Positions 36,572 through 46,065 of a stretch of DNA of 64,000 nt are shown here, in pieces. Below the pieces are notes generated by a model. The model made no database searches and had not been told where the DNA came from. It was given only the letters and a program-made list of their open reading frames with translations. This DNA comes from Marinomonas foliarum (lineage in GTDB: Bacteria; Pseudomonadota; Gammaproteobacteria; Pseudomonadales; Marinomonadaceae): contig NZ_QPJQ01000019.1 of the NCBI RefSeq assembly GCF_003337275.1, forward strand, positions 1 to 64,000, written 5' to 3'. The position numbers and the translations under genes are program-made. Every line of letters begins with the position of its first letter. Positions within the stretch are counted from its first letter, which is position 1.

Positions 36572-37669
36572 ATGAGCATTAACGTAAAAAACATACACAA
36601 GCAATTTGGCGAGTTTACCGCTCTTGACAATATATCACTGGATTTTCCATCAGGGGAACTAGTGGCGCTACTTGGCCCATCGGGCTGCGGAAAAACCACG
36701 TTGTTACGAATCATTGCCGGATTAGAGCAGGCCGATCATGGTGACATTATTTTAGATGGCGAAAACGCCTCAAACACGCATGTTAGAGATCGTCAGGTCG
36801 GCTTTGTTTTTCAGCATTACGCCCTATTCAAGCACATGACAATTTTCGACAATGTTGCTTTTGGTTTGAGAATGAAACCCAAAGCACAACGTCCATCTGA
36901 GTCAAAAATCAGAGAAAAAGTATTCAGCTTATTGCAGCTTGTGCAATTAGATTGGTTGGCAGATCGATTTCCTGCACAACTCTCTGGCGGCCAGCGTCAG
37001 CGTATCGCCTTGGCCAGAGCTTTAGCGGTCGAACCACGTGTTTTGTTACTGGATGAACCCTTTGGCGCCTTAGATGCAAAAGTACGAAAAGAGCTACGCC
37101 GTTGGTTGCGCAAACTCCATGACGAGCTGCATATCACCTCTATTTTTGTCACGCACGATCAAGAAGAAGCACTAGAAGTCGCCGACCGAGTAGTATTAAT
37201 GGATCACGGCAAAGTAGAACAAGTCGGCACACCAGAAGCAGTTTATAATCACCCTCAAACGCCGTTTGTCTACAGCTTCTTAGGTTCAGTTAACGTGTTT
37301 CATGGCCGCGCAGAACAAGAGTATTTAAAGGTTGGCAGTGAACAATTACGTCACCATAATGAGTCTTACGGTCATGCCAAAGAGGTGTTTGCCTTTGCCA
37401 GACCCCATGAATTAAAAATCGTCGATAATAGCCATCACGAAGGCGTGTCCGCACGAATAAGCCGTATATTATCCTTTGGTATCGAAACCAAGGTAGAGCT
37501 AGACGGCCTCAATGAAAATTCGGGGCAACATTACGAGGTACATTTGTCTCAACAACAACGAGAAGCTCAATCATTACTCGTCGGACAGGAAATCAAGCTG
37601 GTGCCATCCACCTTAGCGCTTTTTCCTCGAGAAGCAGTAGCCCTACAACCCAGCGAAAAAGAAGGATAA
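36572..37669 (+). CDS. cysA: Sulfate/thiosulfate ABC transporter ATPase
   Basis: Energises sulfate import, 365 aa. Seen: Walker [13 protein letters not shown]-loop [16 protein letters not shown], signature [16 protein letters not shown], Walker [23 protein letters not shown] (typical CysA wording) and H-loop [14 protein letters not shown], then a C-terminal TOBE-like regulatory region from about 285. It is third in cysTWA and followed 6 bp later by a LysR-type gene. Confidence 0.93.
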   Translation: MSINVKNIHKQFGEFTALDNISLDFPSGELVALLGPSGCGKTTLLRIIAGLEQADHGDIILDGENASNTHVRDRQVGFVFQHYALFKHMTIFDNVAFGLRMKPKAQRPSESKIREKVFSLLQLVQLDWLADRFPAQLSGGQRQRIALARALAVEPRVLLLDEPFGALDAKVRKELRRWLRKLHDELHITSIFVTHDQEEALEVADRVVLMDHGKVEQVGTPEAVYNHPQTPFVYSFLGSVNVFHGRAEQEYLKVGSEQLRHHNESYGHAKEVFAFARPHELKIVDNSHHEGVSARISRILSFGIETKVELDGLNENSGQHYEVHLSQQQREAQSLLVGQEIKLVPSTLALFPREAVALQPSEKEG

Positions 37670-37675
37670 TAACCG

Positions 37676-38602
37676 GTGAACTTTCAGCAATTGCGTATTT
37701 TGCGAGAAACCGTCAGACAGGATTTCAATCTGACGGAGGCGGCTAACCACCTTTTCACGTCGCAGTCCGGTGTGTCTAAACACATCAAAGATTTAGAAGA
37801 CGAGCTAGGGGTTGAACTGTTTGTTAGAAAAGGCAAACGGCTGCTCGGACTCACCGAGCCGGGCAAAGAATTAATCAAAATTGCCGAGCGGATTTTGTTG
37901 GATGCAAACAACATCAAAAACCTAGCCGACCACTATCGCGACAACGACAGTGGCGAACTCACCATCGCCACTACTCACACTCAGGCGCGATACATCCTGC
38001 CAGCAGTAATCACCTTGTTCAAACAAAGGTACCCAAAAGTCCATTTGAAGTTACATCAAGGTAGTCCAAGTGAAATTGCCAAGCTGCTACTCGCTGGCGA
38101 AGCCGACATTGGCATTGCCACAGAGACACTGGGTGACATCGCCGAATTGGCAAGCTTCCCTTATTATCAATGGACGCACACCGTCGTCGTGCCCAAGGAT
38201 CACCCATTGAATCAGCATCCTCAACCGCTGACATTAAAAGCCATCAACGCCTATCCGATAGTGACCTATCACGATGGATTCACTGGCCGAGCCAATATCG
38301 AAAAAGCCTTTCGGAATGCGGGAGAAAAACCGAATATCGACATGTCGGCCTTGGATGCGGACGTCATCAAATCGTATGTGGAATTGGGCATGGGCGTGGG
38401 AATTATTGCGTCCGTCGCCTACGATGAAAAACGTGACACAGATCTGGTTATCTTACCGTCACAACATTTATTCGACCCCAGCTGGAGTAAAATCGGCTTA
38501 CGCCGAGGACATTATTTACGCCAATACGCCTACGACTTTATCCATTTATGTGCCAACAACTTAACCGCTGATGTTATAAATAAAGAAATAAAACCAGAAT
38601 AA
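37676..38602 (+). CDS. LysR family regulator, CysB/Cbl type
   Basis: Regulator of sulfur assimilation, 308 aa. Seen: the N-terminal helix-turn-helix opening with FQQLRILRETVRQDFNLTEAA, TSQSGVSKHIKDLEDELGVELFVRKGKRL, which follows CysB rather than generic LysR spacing, and a C-terminal effector domain. Start: GTG at 37676. It is co-transcribed with cysTWA (6-bp gap), an arrangement that suggests feedback of sulfate status on the transport operon. Known: CysB binds N-acetylserine or O-acetylserine to activate sulfur genes; Cbl responds to adenosine phosphosulfate. Which of the two this protein resembles more cannot be fixed here. Confidence 0.88.
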   Translation: MNFQQLRILRETVRQDFNLTEAANHLFTSQSGVSKHIKDLEDELGVELFVRKGKRLLGLTEPGKELIKIAERILLDANNIKNLADHYRDNDSGELTIATTHTQARYILPAVITLFKQRYPKVHLKLHQGSPSEIAKLLLAGEADIGIATETLGDIAELASFPYYQWTHTVVVPKDHPLNQHPQPLTLKAINAYPIVTYHDGFTGRANIEKAFRNAGEKPNIDMSALDADVIKSYVELGMGVGIIASVAYDEKRDTDLVILPSQHLFDPSWSKIGLRRGHYLRQYAYDFIHLCANNLTADVINKEIKPE

Positions 38603-38615
38603 TATTTATTTCACT

Positions 38616-38655
38616 AAAACTACTCTAAATCGAATGCTTCGATATAGAGTAGTTT
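38616..38655 (+). terminator. Hairpin after the CysB-type gene
   Basis: AAACTACTCTA and ATCGAA arms pair with TTCGAT and TAGAGTAGTTT around a TGC loop; a long stem with two small mismatches and a short T-run. It probably ends the cys operon. Confidence 0.65.
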
Positions 38656-38994
38656 GGCAGTAATAATCAAAATACTATATTCGCTAACCACCTTATATTT
38701 TATAGATCAATTACCTTCTCCCTCTCTCAAATAAAAAATACTGATAAGCATTGCATTTTTTCTTAGTTTGGCTTCATTACAACTATTGCTACATTAACTA
38801 TACGCCAGCGACATACACAGCAACGACGTTATGAATACGATATACCGTAATCATTTATGTTGTTTTTGAAGCGCATCGCATAAAACATTATGCAATCAAA
38901 AAAGCGTGAATATCATTAATTTAGCGTCAGCAAAAATGATAAAACCATATCTATACATAATGCAGAGCATTGACTCGCAAAAAAGGAGTTTTCT
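38656..38994. other. Gene-free region before the molbindin gene
   Basis: About 340 bp, AT-rich, with no convincing frame. It holds a GCATAA/TTATGC inverted repeat near 38880-38895 and a rough CGTTAT / ATACCG pair near 38829-38849 that falls short of the ModE consensus and spacing. It carries the promoter for 38995 but no clear -10/-35 pair could be chosen. AAAAGGAG precedes the ATG. Confidence 0.4.
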
Positions 38995-39219
38995 ATGACA
39001 ATCAAAGCAATTAACGCTCGCAATCAATTTCAAGGTACTGTCACTCAAATTAAACGCGGTGATGTGGTGTCTGAAGTAGAAGTGGATATTGGTAATGGCC
39101 TAATCACTTCTATCGTTTCGACGACTTCAATTGACAATCTCAGTTTAAAACCAGGCAGCCCTGTCATTGCTTTATTCAAGTCAACCGAAGTTGCTCTAGC
39201 AAGTTTTGTTCCGGCATAA
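38995..39219 (+). CDS. mop: Molbindin (single TOBE/Mop domain protein)
   Basis: Small cytoplasmic oxyanion-binding protein, 74 aa, forming hexamers that store or buffer molybdate in known examples. Seen: one complete Mop domain (KAINARNQFQGTVTQIKRG, then EVEVDIGNGLITSIV and PGSPVIALFKSTEVAL), very like each TOBE repeat of the ModE protein in this window. A strong AAAAGGAG site precedes the ATG. It lies 20 kb from modABC, immediately before a hydrolase and an LsfA-type peroxiredoxin in the sulfur region, so it may respond to molybdate or sulfate stress; this is inference. Confidence 0.88.
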   Translation: MTIKAINARNQFQGTVTQIKRGDVVSEVEVDIGNGLITSIVSTTSIDNLSLKPGSPVIALFKSTEVALASFVPA

Positions 39220-39253
39220 CAAAAGCAATAAGAGTTCAGAAGGATATACGCTA

Positions 39254-39934
39254 ATGAATACATTAATCGTCCCAGGTTATCACGGTAGCGACAAAGACCA
39301 CTGGCAAACATGGCTAGAGCAACAAATTCCAAGTGCCAAACGCGTTTCAGGTATTGATTGGGAACAACCTATCATTCACAAGTGGGCTGATGCCATTGTG
39401 CATGAACTGAATGCTAGCATTCATAAAACCGTAATCGTTGCTCATAGCTTTGGCTGCTTAGCAAGTGCCATGGCCATTGCCAAGAGACCAGAGAAAGTCG
39501 CAGGCGTTATATTAGTCGCGCCTGCTGACCCTCAGCGATTTAGTGTATTCGGAGCTCGTCAACCAGACTTTACAGATCTGCCTAGTATCGCTGGACACTT
39601 ACCAGATCACTCACTAAAGACAACAGGCATTCTTATCGGCAGTCGTGATGACCCTTGGATGGAGCTTCAACATGCCTATGCTTGGTCAAAGCGTTGGGAT
39701 TTAATTTTTCACGACGCAGGTAATGCAGGACACATAAACGTAGAGTCCGGATTTGGTCCTTGGCCATTGATTAAGTTAATAACCGACTCTTTGCGTATAA
39801 ATGTAGAGAAAAAAAGATCGTGGCATCCAGCAGAAGTGATTGCAGCGCATAAATCAAAATCTGTTGTATCCCCGCTTTTACACTTAATCAGCCACATCTT
39901 TTGTATGCATAAGTATCAACAATACAACCACTAA
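39254..39934 (+). CDS. RBBP9/YdeN-type alpha/beta hydrolase
   Basis: Serine hydrolase, 226 aa. Seen: the family opening TLIVPGYHGSDKDHWQTWLE, the nucleophile elbow AHSFG near residue 70 (Ser nucleophile), the GSRDDPWM loop with Asp, and a His in NAGHINVESGFGPWP near residue 158, so the catalytic triad is complete. The C-terminal 50 residues beyond the domain are unusual and basic. Start: ATG at 39254 with AAGGA upstream is preferred over the reading from 39206, which overlaps molbindin. Together with mop and the peroxiredoxin it appears to form a short operon. The substrate is unknown. Confidence 0.82.
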   Translation: MNTLIVPGYHGSDKDHWQTWLEQQIPSAKRVSGIDWEQPIIHKWADAIVHELNASIHKTVIVAHSFGCLASAMAIAKRPEKVAGVILVAPADPQRFSVFGARQPDFTDLPSIAGHLPDHSLKTTGILIGSRDDPWMELQHAYAWSKRWDLIFHDAGNAGHINVESGFGPWPLIKLITDSLRINVEKKRSWHPAEVIAAHKSKSVVSPLLHLISHIFCMHKYQQYNH

Positions 39935-39947
39935 CAAGGAGCAAAAA

Positions 39948-40583
39948 ATGACCATAAGATTAAACGACACCGCCCCCGATTTTGAGCAAGACTCAACCGA
40001 AGGTCGAATCCAATTTCATGAGTGGCTAGGGAATCAATGGGGAATTCTATTTTCTCACCCAGCAGACTTCACCCCCGTATGCACAACGGAACTGGGGTTA
40101 ACGGCAAAATTGAAAGACGAATTTGCTAAACGCAACACTAAAGCTATTGCCCTATCAGTTGATTCAATAGCGTCACATTTACGTTGGATTAGTGACATTG
40201 ATGAAACCCAAAATACCAAAGTAAATTTTCCGATCTTGGCGGACGAAGATCGTAAAGTATCTGAGCTTTATGACATGATTCATCCGAACGCTAATGCCAC
40301 GACAACGGTTCGTTCCTTGTTCATTATCGATCCTCAAAAGAAGGTACGTTTAATTATTACCTATCCCGCGAGTACTGGACGTAACTTCAACGAAGTGCTT
40401 CGAGTACTGGATTCGTTACAACTAACCGACAACGAAAAAGTGGCTACACCGGGGAATTGGCAGAAGGGTGACGATGTAGTGATTTTACCTTCATTACAAG
40501 ACGAAGATGAATTGAAACAACGCTTCCCTCAAGGTTACCGTGCCGTGAAACCATACCTTCGTCTGACCAAGGTGAAAGGATGA
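39948..40583 (+). CDS. lsfA: 1-Cys peroxiredoxin, LsfA/Prx6 type
   Basis: Reduces peroxides with a single catalytic cysteine, 211 aa. Seen: LFSHPADFTPVCTTELG near residue 40 with the peroxidatic Cys, the later DEDRKVSELYDMIHPN and TVRSLFIIDPQKKVR blocks, and the long C-terminal domain (to KPYLRLTKVKG) that is typical of Prx6-like enzymes. Known: LsfA of pseudomonads is induced under sulfate limitation and is linked to sulfonate-use genes, which matches this location. AAGGAG precedes the ATG. It ends the mop-hydrolase-peroxiredoxin group with a terminator. Confidence 0.88.
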   Translation: MTIRLNDTAPDFEQDSTEGRIQFHEWLGNQWGILFSHPADFTPVCTTELGLTAKLKDEFAKRNTKAIALSVDSIASHLRWISDIDETQNTKVNFPILADEDRKVSELYDMIHPNANATTTVRSLFIIDPQKKVRLIITYPASTGRNFNEVLRVLDSLQLTDNEKVATPGNWQKGDDVVILPSLQDEDELKQRFPQGYRAVKPYLRLTKVKG

Positions 40584-40605
40584 CTTCCTTCTTATTATTC
40601 ATTTT

Positions 40606-40629
40606 GGCCTCTTAGGAGGTCTTTTTTTT
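40606..40629 (+). terminator. Terminator after the peroxiredoxin gene
   Basis: 6-bp stem GGCCTC/GAGGTC, loop TTAG, followed by eight T residues. Confidence 0.7.
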
Positions 40630-40649
40630 GCAATTATAGGTAAACAAGT

Positions 40650-41789
40650 ATGGATAATACAGACTACAACACATCTTTGGACAGAGGTCTTCATCATTCA
40701 GAACAGTACAGTAGCAGTGTTATTACGTTCAGCAATGTATTGGCCTATAAAACAAGCATTCGTGCCTCAGCACTGGTTTTTCAAGACAAATCATCGCGCC
40801 AGTTATGCCGGTTTATTGAACGGATAGCGCCAAGTAATGCCACCGTCCTGATTCGTGGAGAAACAGGAACTGGTAAAGAATTGGTCGCACGGGAAATACA
40901 TCGCCTAAGCAACCGCGCTGACAAGCCATTCGTGGCTATTAACTGTGGTGCCATTGCTGAATCATTAATAGACAGTGAATTATTTGGACATGAAAAAGGC
41001 GCGTTTACCGGCGCTACAAGCCAAAAAAAAGGTTGGTTTGAAGCAGCCAATCATGGCACATTATTTCTCGATGAAATTGGTGACTTACCATTAGCTGACC
41101 AAGTTAAACTCTTACGTGTCCTACAGGAACAAGAAATTGTCCGAGTGGGAAGCCGTGACTCTATTCATATTGATGTCCGTATTATTGCCGCAACGAACGT
41201 TGCATTACATAGAGCGGTTGAAAATGGTCGTTTTAGAAAAGATCTTTTTTACCGATTAAATGTTGCGCCCGTTGAGCTGCTTCCTCTATGCAAACGCCAA
41301 GGTGATATTTTACCGCTGGTTAGTCATTTCATTGATCGCTATGCAAAGCAACTCGGCATGCCTAAGCCTTTACTGTCGAATCATAGCCGTGAAAAACTAC
41401 TGCATTATTCTTGGCCAGGCAATATAAGAGAACTTGAGAATGTCATTCATCGGGCATTACTGGTCATGAACAAAAATACCATAGAAGAAAATGATCTTAA
41501 TTTGCCTGATTTTTTTCATTATGAAGAAGTGAGCGAAACAACTCCTACCTTACCCAAAAACATATCAAACGAAAAAAAACATAAAACCGAAAATAATGAT
41601 CTTCTTTTAGAATTCATAAAAAACGAAGTCAGTTCTGGAAATAAAATATCACTTAACCAGATAGAAAAACAACTAGTAAAATTTGCTTATGAGCATTGCC
41701 ACTACAATCAAATCCGAACAGGTGAATTTCTTGGCTTAACGAGAAATGTCATTCGTTATAAATTAAAGAAATATGGTTTTATTTCCTAA
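40650..41789 (+). CDS. Sigma-54-dependent activator, SfnR-like, without sensor domain
   Basis: Enhancer-binding protein, 379 aa, that drives sigma-54 promoters. Seen: a short N-terminus (about 65 residues, no receiver, PAS or GAF domain), AAA+ core with Walker [12 protein letters not shown] near residue 70, the sigma-54-contacting GAFTGA near residue 117, Walker [12 protein letters not shown], and a C-terminal Fis-type helix-turn-helix ([24 protein letters not shown]). Known: SfnR of Pseudomonas has this compact form and activates dimethylsulfone and sulfonate genes under sulfate limitation. It lies directly upstream of the flavin monooxygenase and sulfonate-type transporter genes, and a sigma-54 promoter occurs before the divergent FMN reductase/TauD pair, so control of this organosulfur cluster is a good inference. 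Confidence 0.87.
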   Translation: MDNTDYNTSLDRGLHHSEQYSSSVITFSNVLAYKTSIRASALVFQDKSSRQLCRFIERIAPSNATVLIRGETGTGKELVAREIHRLSNRADKPFVAINCGAIAESLIDSELFGHEKGAFTGATSQKKGWFEAANHGTLFLDEIGDLPLADQVKLLRVLQEQEIVRVGSRDSIHIDVRIIAATNVALHRAVENGRFRKDLFYRLNVAPVELLPLCKRQGDILPLVSHFIDRYAKQLGMPKPLLSNHSREKLLHYSWPGNIRELENVIHRALLVMNKNTIEENDLNLPDFFHYEEVSETTPTLPKNISNEKKHKTENNDLLLEFIKNEVSSGNKISLNQIEKQLVKFAYEHCHYNQIRTGEFLGLTRNVIRYKLKKYGFIS

Positions 41790-41928
41790 AAAATATCGAT
41801 CTATTTATAAAAAATATAATAACTCTATCTCTCTTAAAAAAATAAGCATTCCATAATTTGTTATTTATCAGACAATAAAAAAACCGCTATTCTCTTTTCA
41901 TCAAACATTATCAAGAAAGGAGTTAGTT

Positions 41929-43281
41929 ATGACAAAGAAAATAAAATTAGGCGCATTCTTACCAGGTGGCGGTCAGCATATTGCATCATGGAGACATCCT
42001 GATCAGCCTGCTGATGGCGCAACCAGTTTTGAGTTTCACAAACAACTAGCATTAACAGCGGAAAGAGGCCTGTTTGATGCGTATTTTTTGGCTGATGGTT
42101 TAGCGGTGTCTCTTGGTGGCGTTACGGAAGGCGGTTTTGCAAAAGTGGCAGGATTTGAGCCTGTAACTCTTTTCTCTGCGCTGGCGCCGCTTACAACACA
42201 CCTTGGCTTTATTGCGACGGCTTCTACCACTTATGAGGAACCATACAACTTAGCCAGAAAGTTTGCTTCGTTGGACCTAATCTCAGCAGGAAGAGCAGGC
42301 TGGAATGTAGTAACAACTGCAACAGAAGCGGCCGCACATAATTTTAACTTAGAGCAACAACACCCCCATGCCTTCCGATATGAACGGGCAAAAGAACATG
42401 TCTCCGTGGTGAAAAAACTGTGGGAAAGCTTCGAAGACGATGCCTTTATTCGTGACAAAGAATCTGGTGTGTTTTATGACTCACAAAAAGTACATTTAAC
42501 CGAACATCAGGGCGAGCATTTTAAAGTGAAAGGACCGCTTAATATTCCTCGCTCCCCACAAGGCCATCCCGTTATTGTCCAGGCAGGACAATCCGATGAT
42601 GGACGAGCTTTAGCGGCTGAAACAGCCGAAGTCATTTTTACTGCTCAGCAGCATCTTTCTACCGCACAAGAATTTTATCGAGACATTAAAAGCCGTGCAA
42701 AAGCATTAGGAAGAAACCCAGATCATATTTTGGTTATGCCAGGTGTCGCTCCATTTATCGGTCGTACTGAACAGGAAGCTCAGGAAAAATACCAACAACT
42801 GACCTCCTTGATTCTAGAGTCAGACGGTATCTCTCTATTAAATGGACTAACAGGAGGAACGCTAGATTTAAGTAACTACGACCTTGATGGCCCGTTACCA
42901 GAAGCGCCTCTCACTGAAGGCATGAAGTCGCGCCAAGCCTTACTGCGTCAAATTGCCGATGAGCACAACTTCACCATCCGTGAACTTTATCAATGGGTTG
43001 CCACCGCTCGTGGCCACTACACCATTGTCGGAACAGCTGAGCAGGTCGCAGACAAACTACAAGAGTGGTTTGAAAATGATGCGGCTGATGGATTTAATAT
43101 TTTGCCACCTTATCTGCCAACGGGGCTTGAGGACTTTGTGGACCTGGTGATCCCTGAATTACAAAAGCGAGGCTTGTTTCGCACCGCCTATGAGTCCAGT
43201 ACATTAAGAGAGAATTTGGGGCTACCTTTTCCTGTTAATAGCCATACTCGAATCAAATCAAAAGCTGAGCAAGAAGCTTGA
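41929..43281 (+). CDS. LLM-class flavin-dependent monooxygenase (NtaA/SnaA/DszA family)
   Basis: Reduced-flavin-dependent monooxygenase, 450 aa. Seen: the family opening KLGAFLPGGGQHIASWRHP, the FDAYFLADG stretch, GRAGWNVVTT, ARG and AEVIFTAQQ segments characteristic of the NtaA/SnaA/DszA branch, and a normal length. It needs FMNH2 from a separate reductase; a candidate is encoded at 46949. The natural substrate may be a sulfone, sulfonate or aminocarboxylate; sulfur context favours an organosulfur compound. AAAGGAG precedes the ATG. The permease gene follows after 17 bp. Confidence 0.85.
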   Translation: MTKKIKLGAFLPGGGQHIASWRHPDQPADGATSFEFHKQLALTAERGLFDAYFLADGLAVSLGGVTEGGFAKVAGFEPVTLFSALAPLTTHLGFIATASTTYEEPYNLARKFASLDLISAGRAGWNVVTTATEAAAHNFNLEQQHPHAFRYERAKEHVSVVKKLWESFEDDAFIRDKESGVFYDSQKVHLTEHQGEHFKVKGPLNIPRSPQGHPVIVQAGQSDDGRALAAETAEVIFTAQQHLSTAQEFYRDIKSRAKALGRNPDHILVMPGVAPFIGRTEQEAQEKYQQLTSLILESDGISLLNGLTGGTLDLSNYDLDGPLPEAPLTEGMKSRQALLRQIADEHNFTIRELYQWVATARGHYTIVGTAEQVADKLQEWFENDAADGFNILPPYLPTGLEDFVDLVIPELQKRGLFRTAYESSTLRENLGLPFPVNSHTRIKSKAEQEA

Positions 43282-43298
43282 TTCAGGAGGAAATTACC

Positions 43299-44129
43299 AT
43301 GTCTACTGCAATAAAAAATACCGTACGATTACGGTGGTATAAGACAGGAACGTTAGCCGCTCAAAATGGTCTCTGGCGTCATCGTATCCTAAACTTTTTG
43401 GCCGTTTATGGACTGCTGATTGTGTTCTTTTCTAGCTGGCAAATCGCCAGCACCCAAGGCTGGATAAATTCAGCTGTCATTCCGCCACTTGACAGAATTC
43501 TGTCTGCATTGTGGCTTGGGATTACCTCTGGAGCACTGTTGGATGACATCGCCATCAGTCTCCAAAGAGCAGGCATTGCTTTTCTCGCATCAGCAGGAAT
43601 TGGAATCCCCTTAGGGCTCATTATGGGTAGAATTCGCCCATTGGAACGTGCGCTGGATCCTATTCTGCAATTATTCAGACAGACTTCGGCCTTGGCGCTT
43701 TATCCCATTTTCATTCTTCTGCTGGGATTGGGGGAAGCTTCTAAAGTCTTCGTTATTTTCTGGGCTGCATTGTTTCCAGTACTGCTAGCAACAATAGGGG
43801 GAGTCAAGGAAGTTGACGCTAAGCTGCTCGAAATGGCTCGCACCTATGGTGCCTCTCCCCTGACGATATTTCGTCGAGTGGTACTGCCTGCATCCATTCC
43901 ATCCATTTTCGTTGGGTTACGTATTTCAGCGACCACCGCACTGCTACTTTTAATTGCAGCGGAAATGATTGGAGCCAATAAAGGTATGGGCTTTCAAGTT
44001 ATGAACGCACAATATAATTTTCAAATTCCAATGATGTATGCCGCTATTTTTCTGCTCGCCTTCTGGGGAATTTTAGCCAATCTGATACTTGTCAAATTAC
44101 AACGTAGATTATGTCGCTGGAGTGCATAA
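43299..44129 (+). CDS. ssuC: ABC transporter permease, aliphatic-sulfonate type
   Basis: Inner-membrane permease, 276 aa, of the nitrate/sulfonate/taurine (SsuABC/TauABC) family. Seen: about six membrane segments, the EAA loop (DAKLLEMARTYGASPLTIFRRVVLPASIPS near residue 185) and a start ATG at 43299 with AGGAGG upstream; a TTG at 43278 overlapping the previous stop is less likely. It follows the flavin monooxygenase and precedes the binding protein and ATPase, so transport of the monooxygenase substrate is likely. Confidence 0.83.
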   Translation: MSTAIKNTVRLRWYKTGTLAAQNGLWRHRILNFLAVYGLLIVFFSSWQIASTQGWINSAVIPPLDRILSALWLGITSGALLDDIAISLQRAGIAFLASAGIGIPLGLIMGRIRPLERALDPILQLFRQTSALALYPIFILLLGLGEASKVFVIFWAALFPVLLATIGGVKEVDAKLLEMARTYGASPLTIFRRVVLPASIPSIFVGLRISATTALLLLIAAEMIGANKGMGFQVMNAQYNFQIPMMYAAIFLLAFWGILANLILVKLQRRLCRWSA

Positions 44130-44221
44130 CTAGGATAAAAGACAGACTTCAGGGCTAGCTCAAAAAATTAACACGCGATTAAACATACATAAAATTCACC
44201 TACTTTTTTATAGGCATTAAA

Positions 44222-45187
44222 ATGAAAAAATTAGTCTCCTCTCTTTTTGGTCTTACTTTAGCCACATTAACGGCACTACCTAGTTACGCAGTTGCTGAAG
44301 AAAAGGTTACCCTTCGCGTTTTAACCAGCCATGGTGGTGTATCTGCACACGAACTGGCGAGTGAATTGGGGTACTTTAAAAACACTGAGGTAGAAATTAA
44401 AGAAGTAGGTTACGCAGGTGGTGGGCCAGAGTCATTGTTTGCACTGGCTTCTGGCAGTGTTGACGTCGGTTCTGCAGCGACATCTGCAGTAATCAACGCC
44501 ATCGCCAGTGGAAATCAATTTATCGCCGCTTACCCAACTAACGGTATCGACAGCACCACACAATCTCTATTTGCCGTATTAGAATCCAGCCCAATCAAAG
44601 AACTCAAAGATATCAAGGGCAAAACCATTGCCGTAAATACTTTAGGCGCCCATTTAGATTATACGGTGAGAGAAGCACTACATTCGCTAGGTTTACCGCA
44701 AAACTCAGCAAATCTTGTCGTGGTTCCAGGTCCACAGCTAGAGCAAGTACTACGCTCTGGTCAGGTAGATATTGCAGCTTTCGGTTATTGGCAAACAACC
44801 TTTGCGGGCGCCGCTCAATCAAAAGGTGGTATTCGTACTGTATTTGGCGATACCGATATATTGGGTGACATAGCCGGAGGCTTTACCGTGCTACGTAAGG
44901 ACTTTGTGAAAAAGCATCCAATAGCCGCAAAACAATTTGTACAACAATCCGCGCGTGCGCTCGATTATGCCCGTGAAAACCCAGAAGAAGTCAAAAAAGT
45001 ATTGGCAAAAATACTCCAAGAACGTGGAGAGAACCCTGAAATCGCACAGTACTTTGCGGGGTACGGTGTGCGTGCTGGTGGTTTAGCGGTGCCAAGAGAT
45101 CTTCAATTTTGGATTGATGTATTAGTGCGTGAAGGCAGTTTGCGTAAAGGCCAACTAAATGTTGACGATATCTTACTGAAAATTTGA
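44222..45187 (+). CDS. ssuA: ABC transporter substrate-binding protein, aliphatic-sulfonate type
   Basis: Periplasmic binding protein, 321 aa. Seen: a signal peptide (MKKLVSSLFGLTLATLTALP, cleaved near YAVAEE), then LRVLTSHGGVSAHELASELGYF, the GGGPESLFALASGSVDVGSAA block and FGYWQTTFAG, as in SsuA/TauA-type proteins. It binds an unknown organosulfur or related anion. A 92-bp gap after the permease gene suggests some independent regulation or an mRNA processing point. The ATPase gene follows after 9 bp. Confidence 0.83.
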   Translation: MKKLVSSLFGLTLATLTALPSYAVAEEKVTLRVLTSHGGVSAHELASELGYFKNTEVEIKEVGYAGGGPESLFALASGSVDVGSAATSAVINAIASGNQFIAAYPTNGIDSTTQSLFAVLESSPIKELKDIKGKTIAVNTLGAHLDYTVREALHSLGLPQNSANLVVVPGPQLEQVLRSGQVDIAAFGYWQTTFAGAAQSKGGIRTVFGDTDILGDIAGGFTVLRKDFVKKHPIAAKQFVQQSARALDYARENPEEVKKVLAKILQERGENPEIAQYFAGYGVRAGGLAVPRDLQFWIDVLVREGSLRKGQLNVDDILLKI

Positions 45188-45196
45188 GGCTGTGCG

Positions 45197-45967
45197 ATGA
45201 CCACTTTAACAAAAACAGAACGCGGAACCGTGTCGGTTCGTAACTTAAGTAAGTCTTTTCAGTTAAATGGTGAACGATTAGACGTCTTAAAAAAACTAAA
45301 TATCACTCTAGAAGGTGGAAAAGTTCTTGCCATAGTTGGGCCAAGCGGTTGTGGAAAAACAACCTTATTACGTGTACTCGCAGGCTTAGAAAACCCTGAC
45401 AGTGGTGATGTCACTATCGATAGTAAAGAGGTGCAGGGATTAAGCCGTGAACGAGCGGTCATTTTTCAGGAGCCAAGGTTGTTACCTTGGCTCTCAGTAC
45501 TCGATAACGTCAGCTTTGGCCTAGAAGTTCAAGGGACACCAAAAGAAACAGCAAGAGCCTCAGCAAAAAAAATGCTCAAACTGGTTCGACTATCGCAGTT
45601 TGAACAAGCTTGGCCAAAACAATTGTCAGGAGGTATGGCGCAACGAGTTGGTATTGCAAGGGCCTTAGCAGTGCAACCTGAAATTTTGTTACTGGATGAA
45701 CCCTTAGGCGCTTTGGATGCTATGAGCAAAATCAGTATGCAAGAAGAATTAACGCGTATCTGGCAAGAACAAAATGTCACCATGATTCTAGTGACCCATG
45801 ATCTAGAAGAAGCGATTTATTTGGCAGACCAAGTACTTGTCATGTCTAAATTAAATGGTACGTCTCCAAGACTTTTGGACATCGATCTACCAAGACCTAG
45901 AGATAGATCTCACCAAGATTTTGTCGCCATTAGACAAAAACTTATGACAGAGTTCGGATTGCATTAG
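45197..45967 (+). CDS. ssuB: ABC transporter ATPase, aliphatic-sulfonate type
   Basis: ATPase of the organosulfur importer, 256 aa. Seen: Walker [13 protein letters not shown]-loop VIFQEPRLLPWLSVLDN (typical for SsuB/TauB), signature QLSGGMAQRVGIARAL, Walker B LLLDEPLGALDAM and H-loop VTHDLEEA. It is last in the monooxygenase-transporter operon; a bidirectional terminator follows. Confidence 0.85.
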   Translation: MTTLTKTERGTVSVRNLSKSFQLNGERLDVLKKLNITLEGGKVLAIVGPSGCGKTTLLRVLAGLENPDSGDVTIDSKEVQGLSRERAVIFQEPRLLPWLSVLDNVSFGLEVQGTPKETARASAKKMLKLVRLSQFEQAWPKQLSGGMAQRVGIARALAVQPEILLLDEPLGALDAMSKISMQEELTRIWQEQNVTMILVTHDLEEAIYLADQVLVMSKLNGTSPRLLDIDLPRPRDRSHQDFVAIRQKLMTEFGLH

Positions 45968-45993
45968 CGTGAAATAACTTATTGGTTATATAG

Positions 45994-46036
45994 AAAAATC
46001 CCTTCACATAGTAAGATCATGTGAGGGGATTTTTTC
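45994..46036. terminator. Bidirectional terminator between convergent operons
   Basis: AAAATCCC-TCACAT pairs with ATGTGA-GGGATTTTTT around a 9-base loop, with A residues on the left and T residues on the right, so it can stop transcription from both sides. A second inverted repeat, ATGATCAAA/TTTGATCAT, follows at 46041-46062, next to the TauD-type stop. Confidence 0.8.
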
Positions 46037-46065
46037 TATTATGATCAAAGAAGTTTGATCATAAT

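Noticed and set aside
38766..38790. TGGC...TTGCT near 38766 as a sigma-54 promoter
   Set aside because: The distance between GG and GC is 16 bases rather than 10.
38829..38849. Possible ModE box upstream of the molbindin gene
   Set aside because: Half-sites are imperfect and the spacing is 21 bp instead of 24 bp; not supported.
40620..40632. AGGTCTTTTTTTTGCA resembles a sigma-54 promoter (GG-N10-GC) before the SfnR-like gene
   Set aside because: It overlaps the T-run of a terminator, the -24 box lacks TGGC, and it would leave almost no leader before the ATG at 40650.
46041..46062. ATGATCAAA/TTTGATCAT repeat as an operator
   Set aside because: It lies between the convergent ends of two operons and fits a terminator accessory hairpin better than a regulator site.
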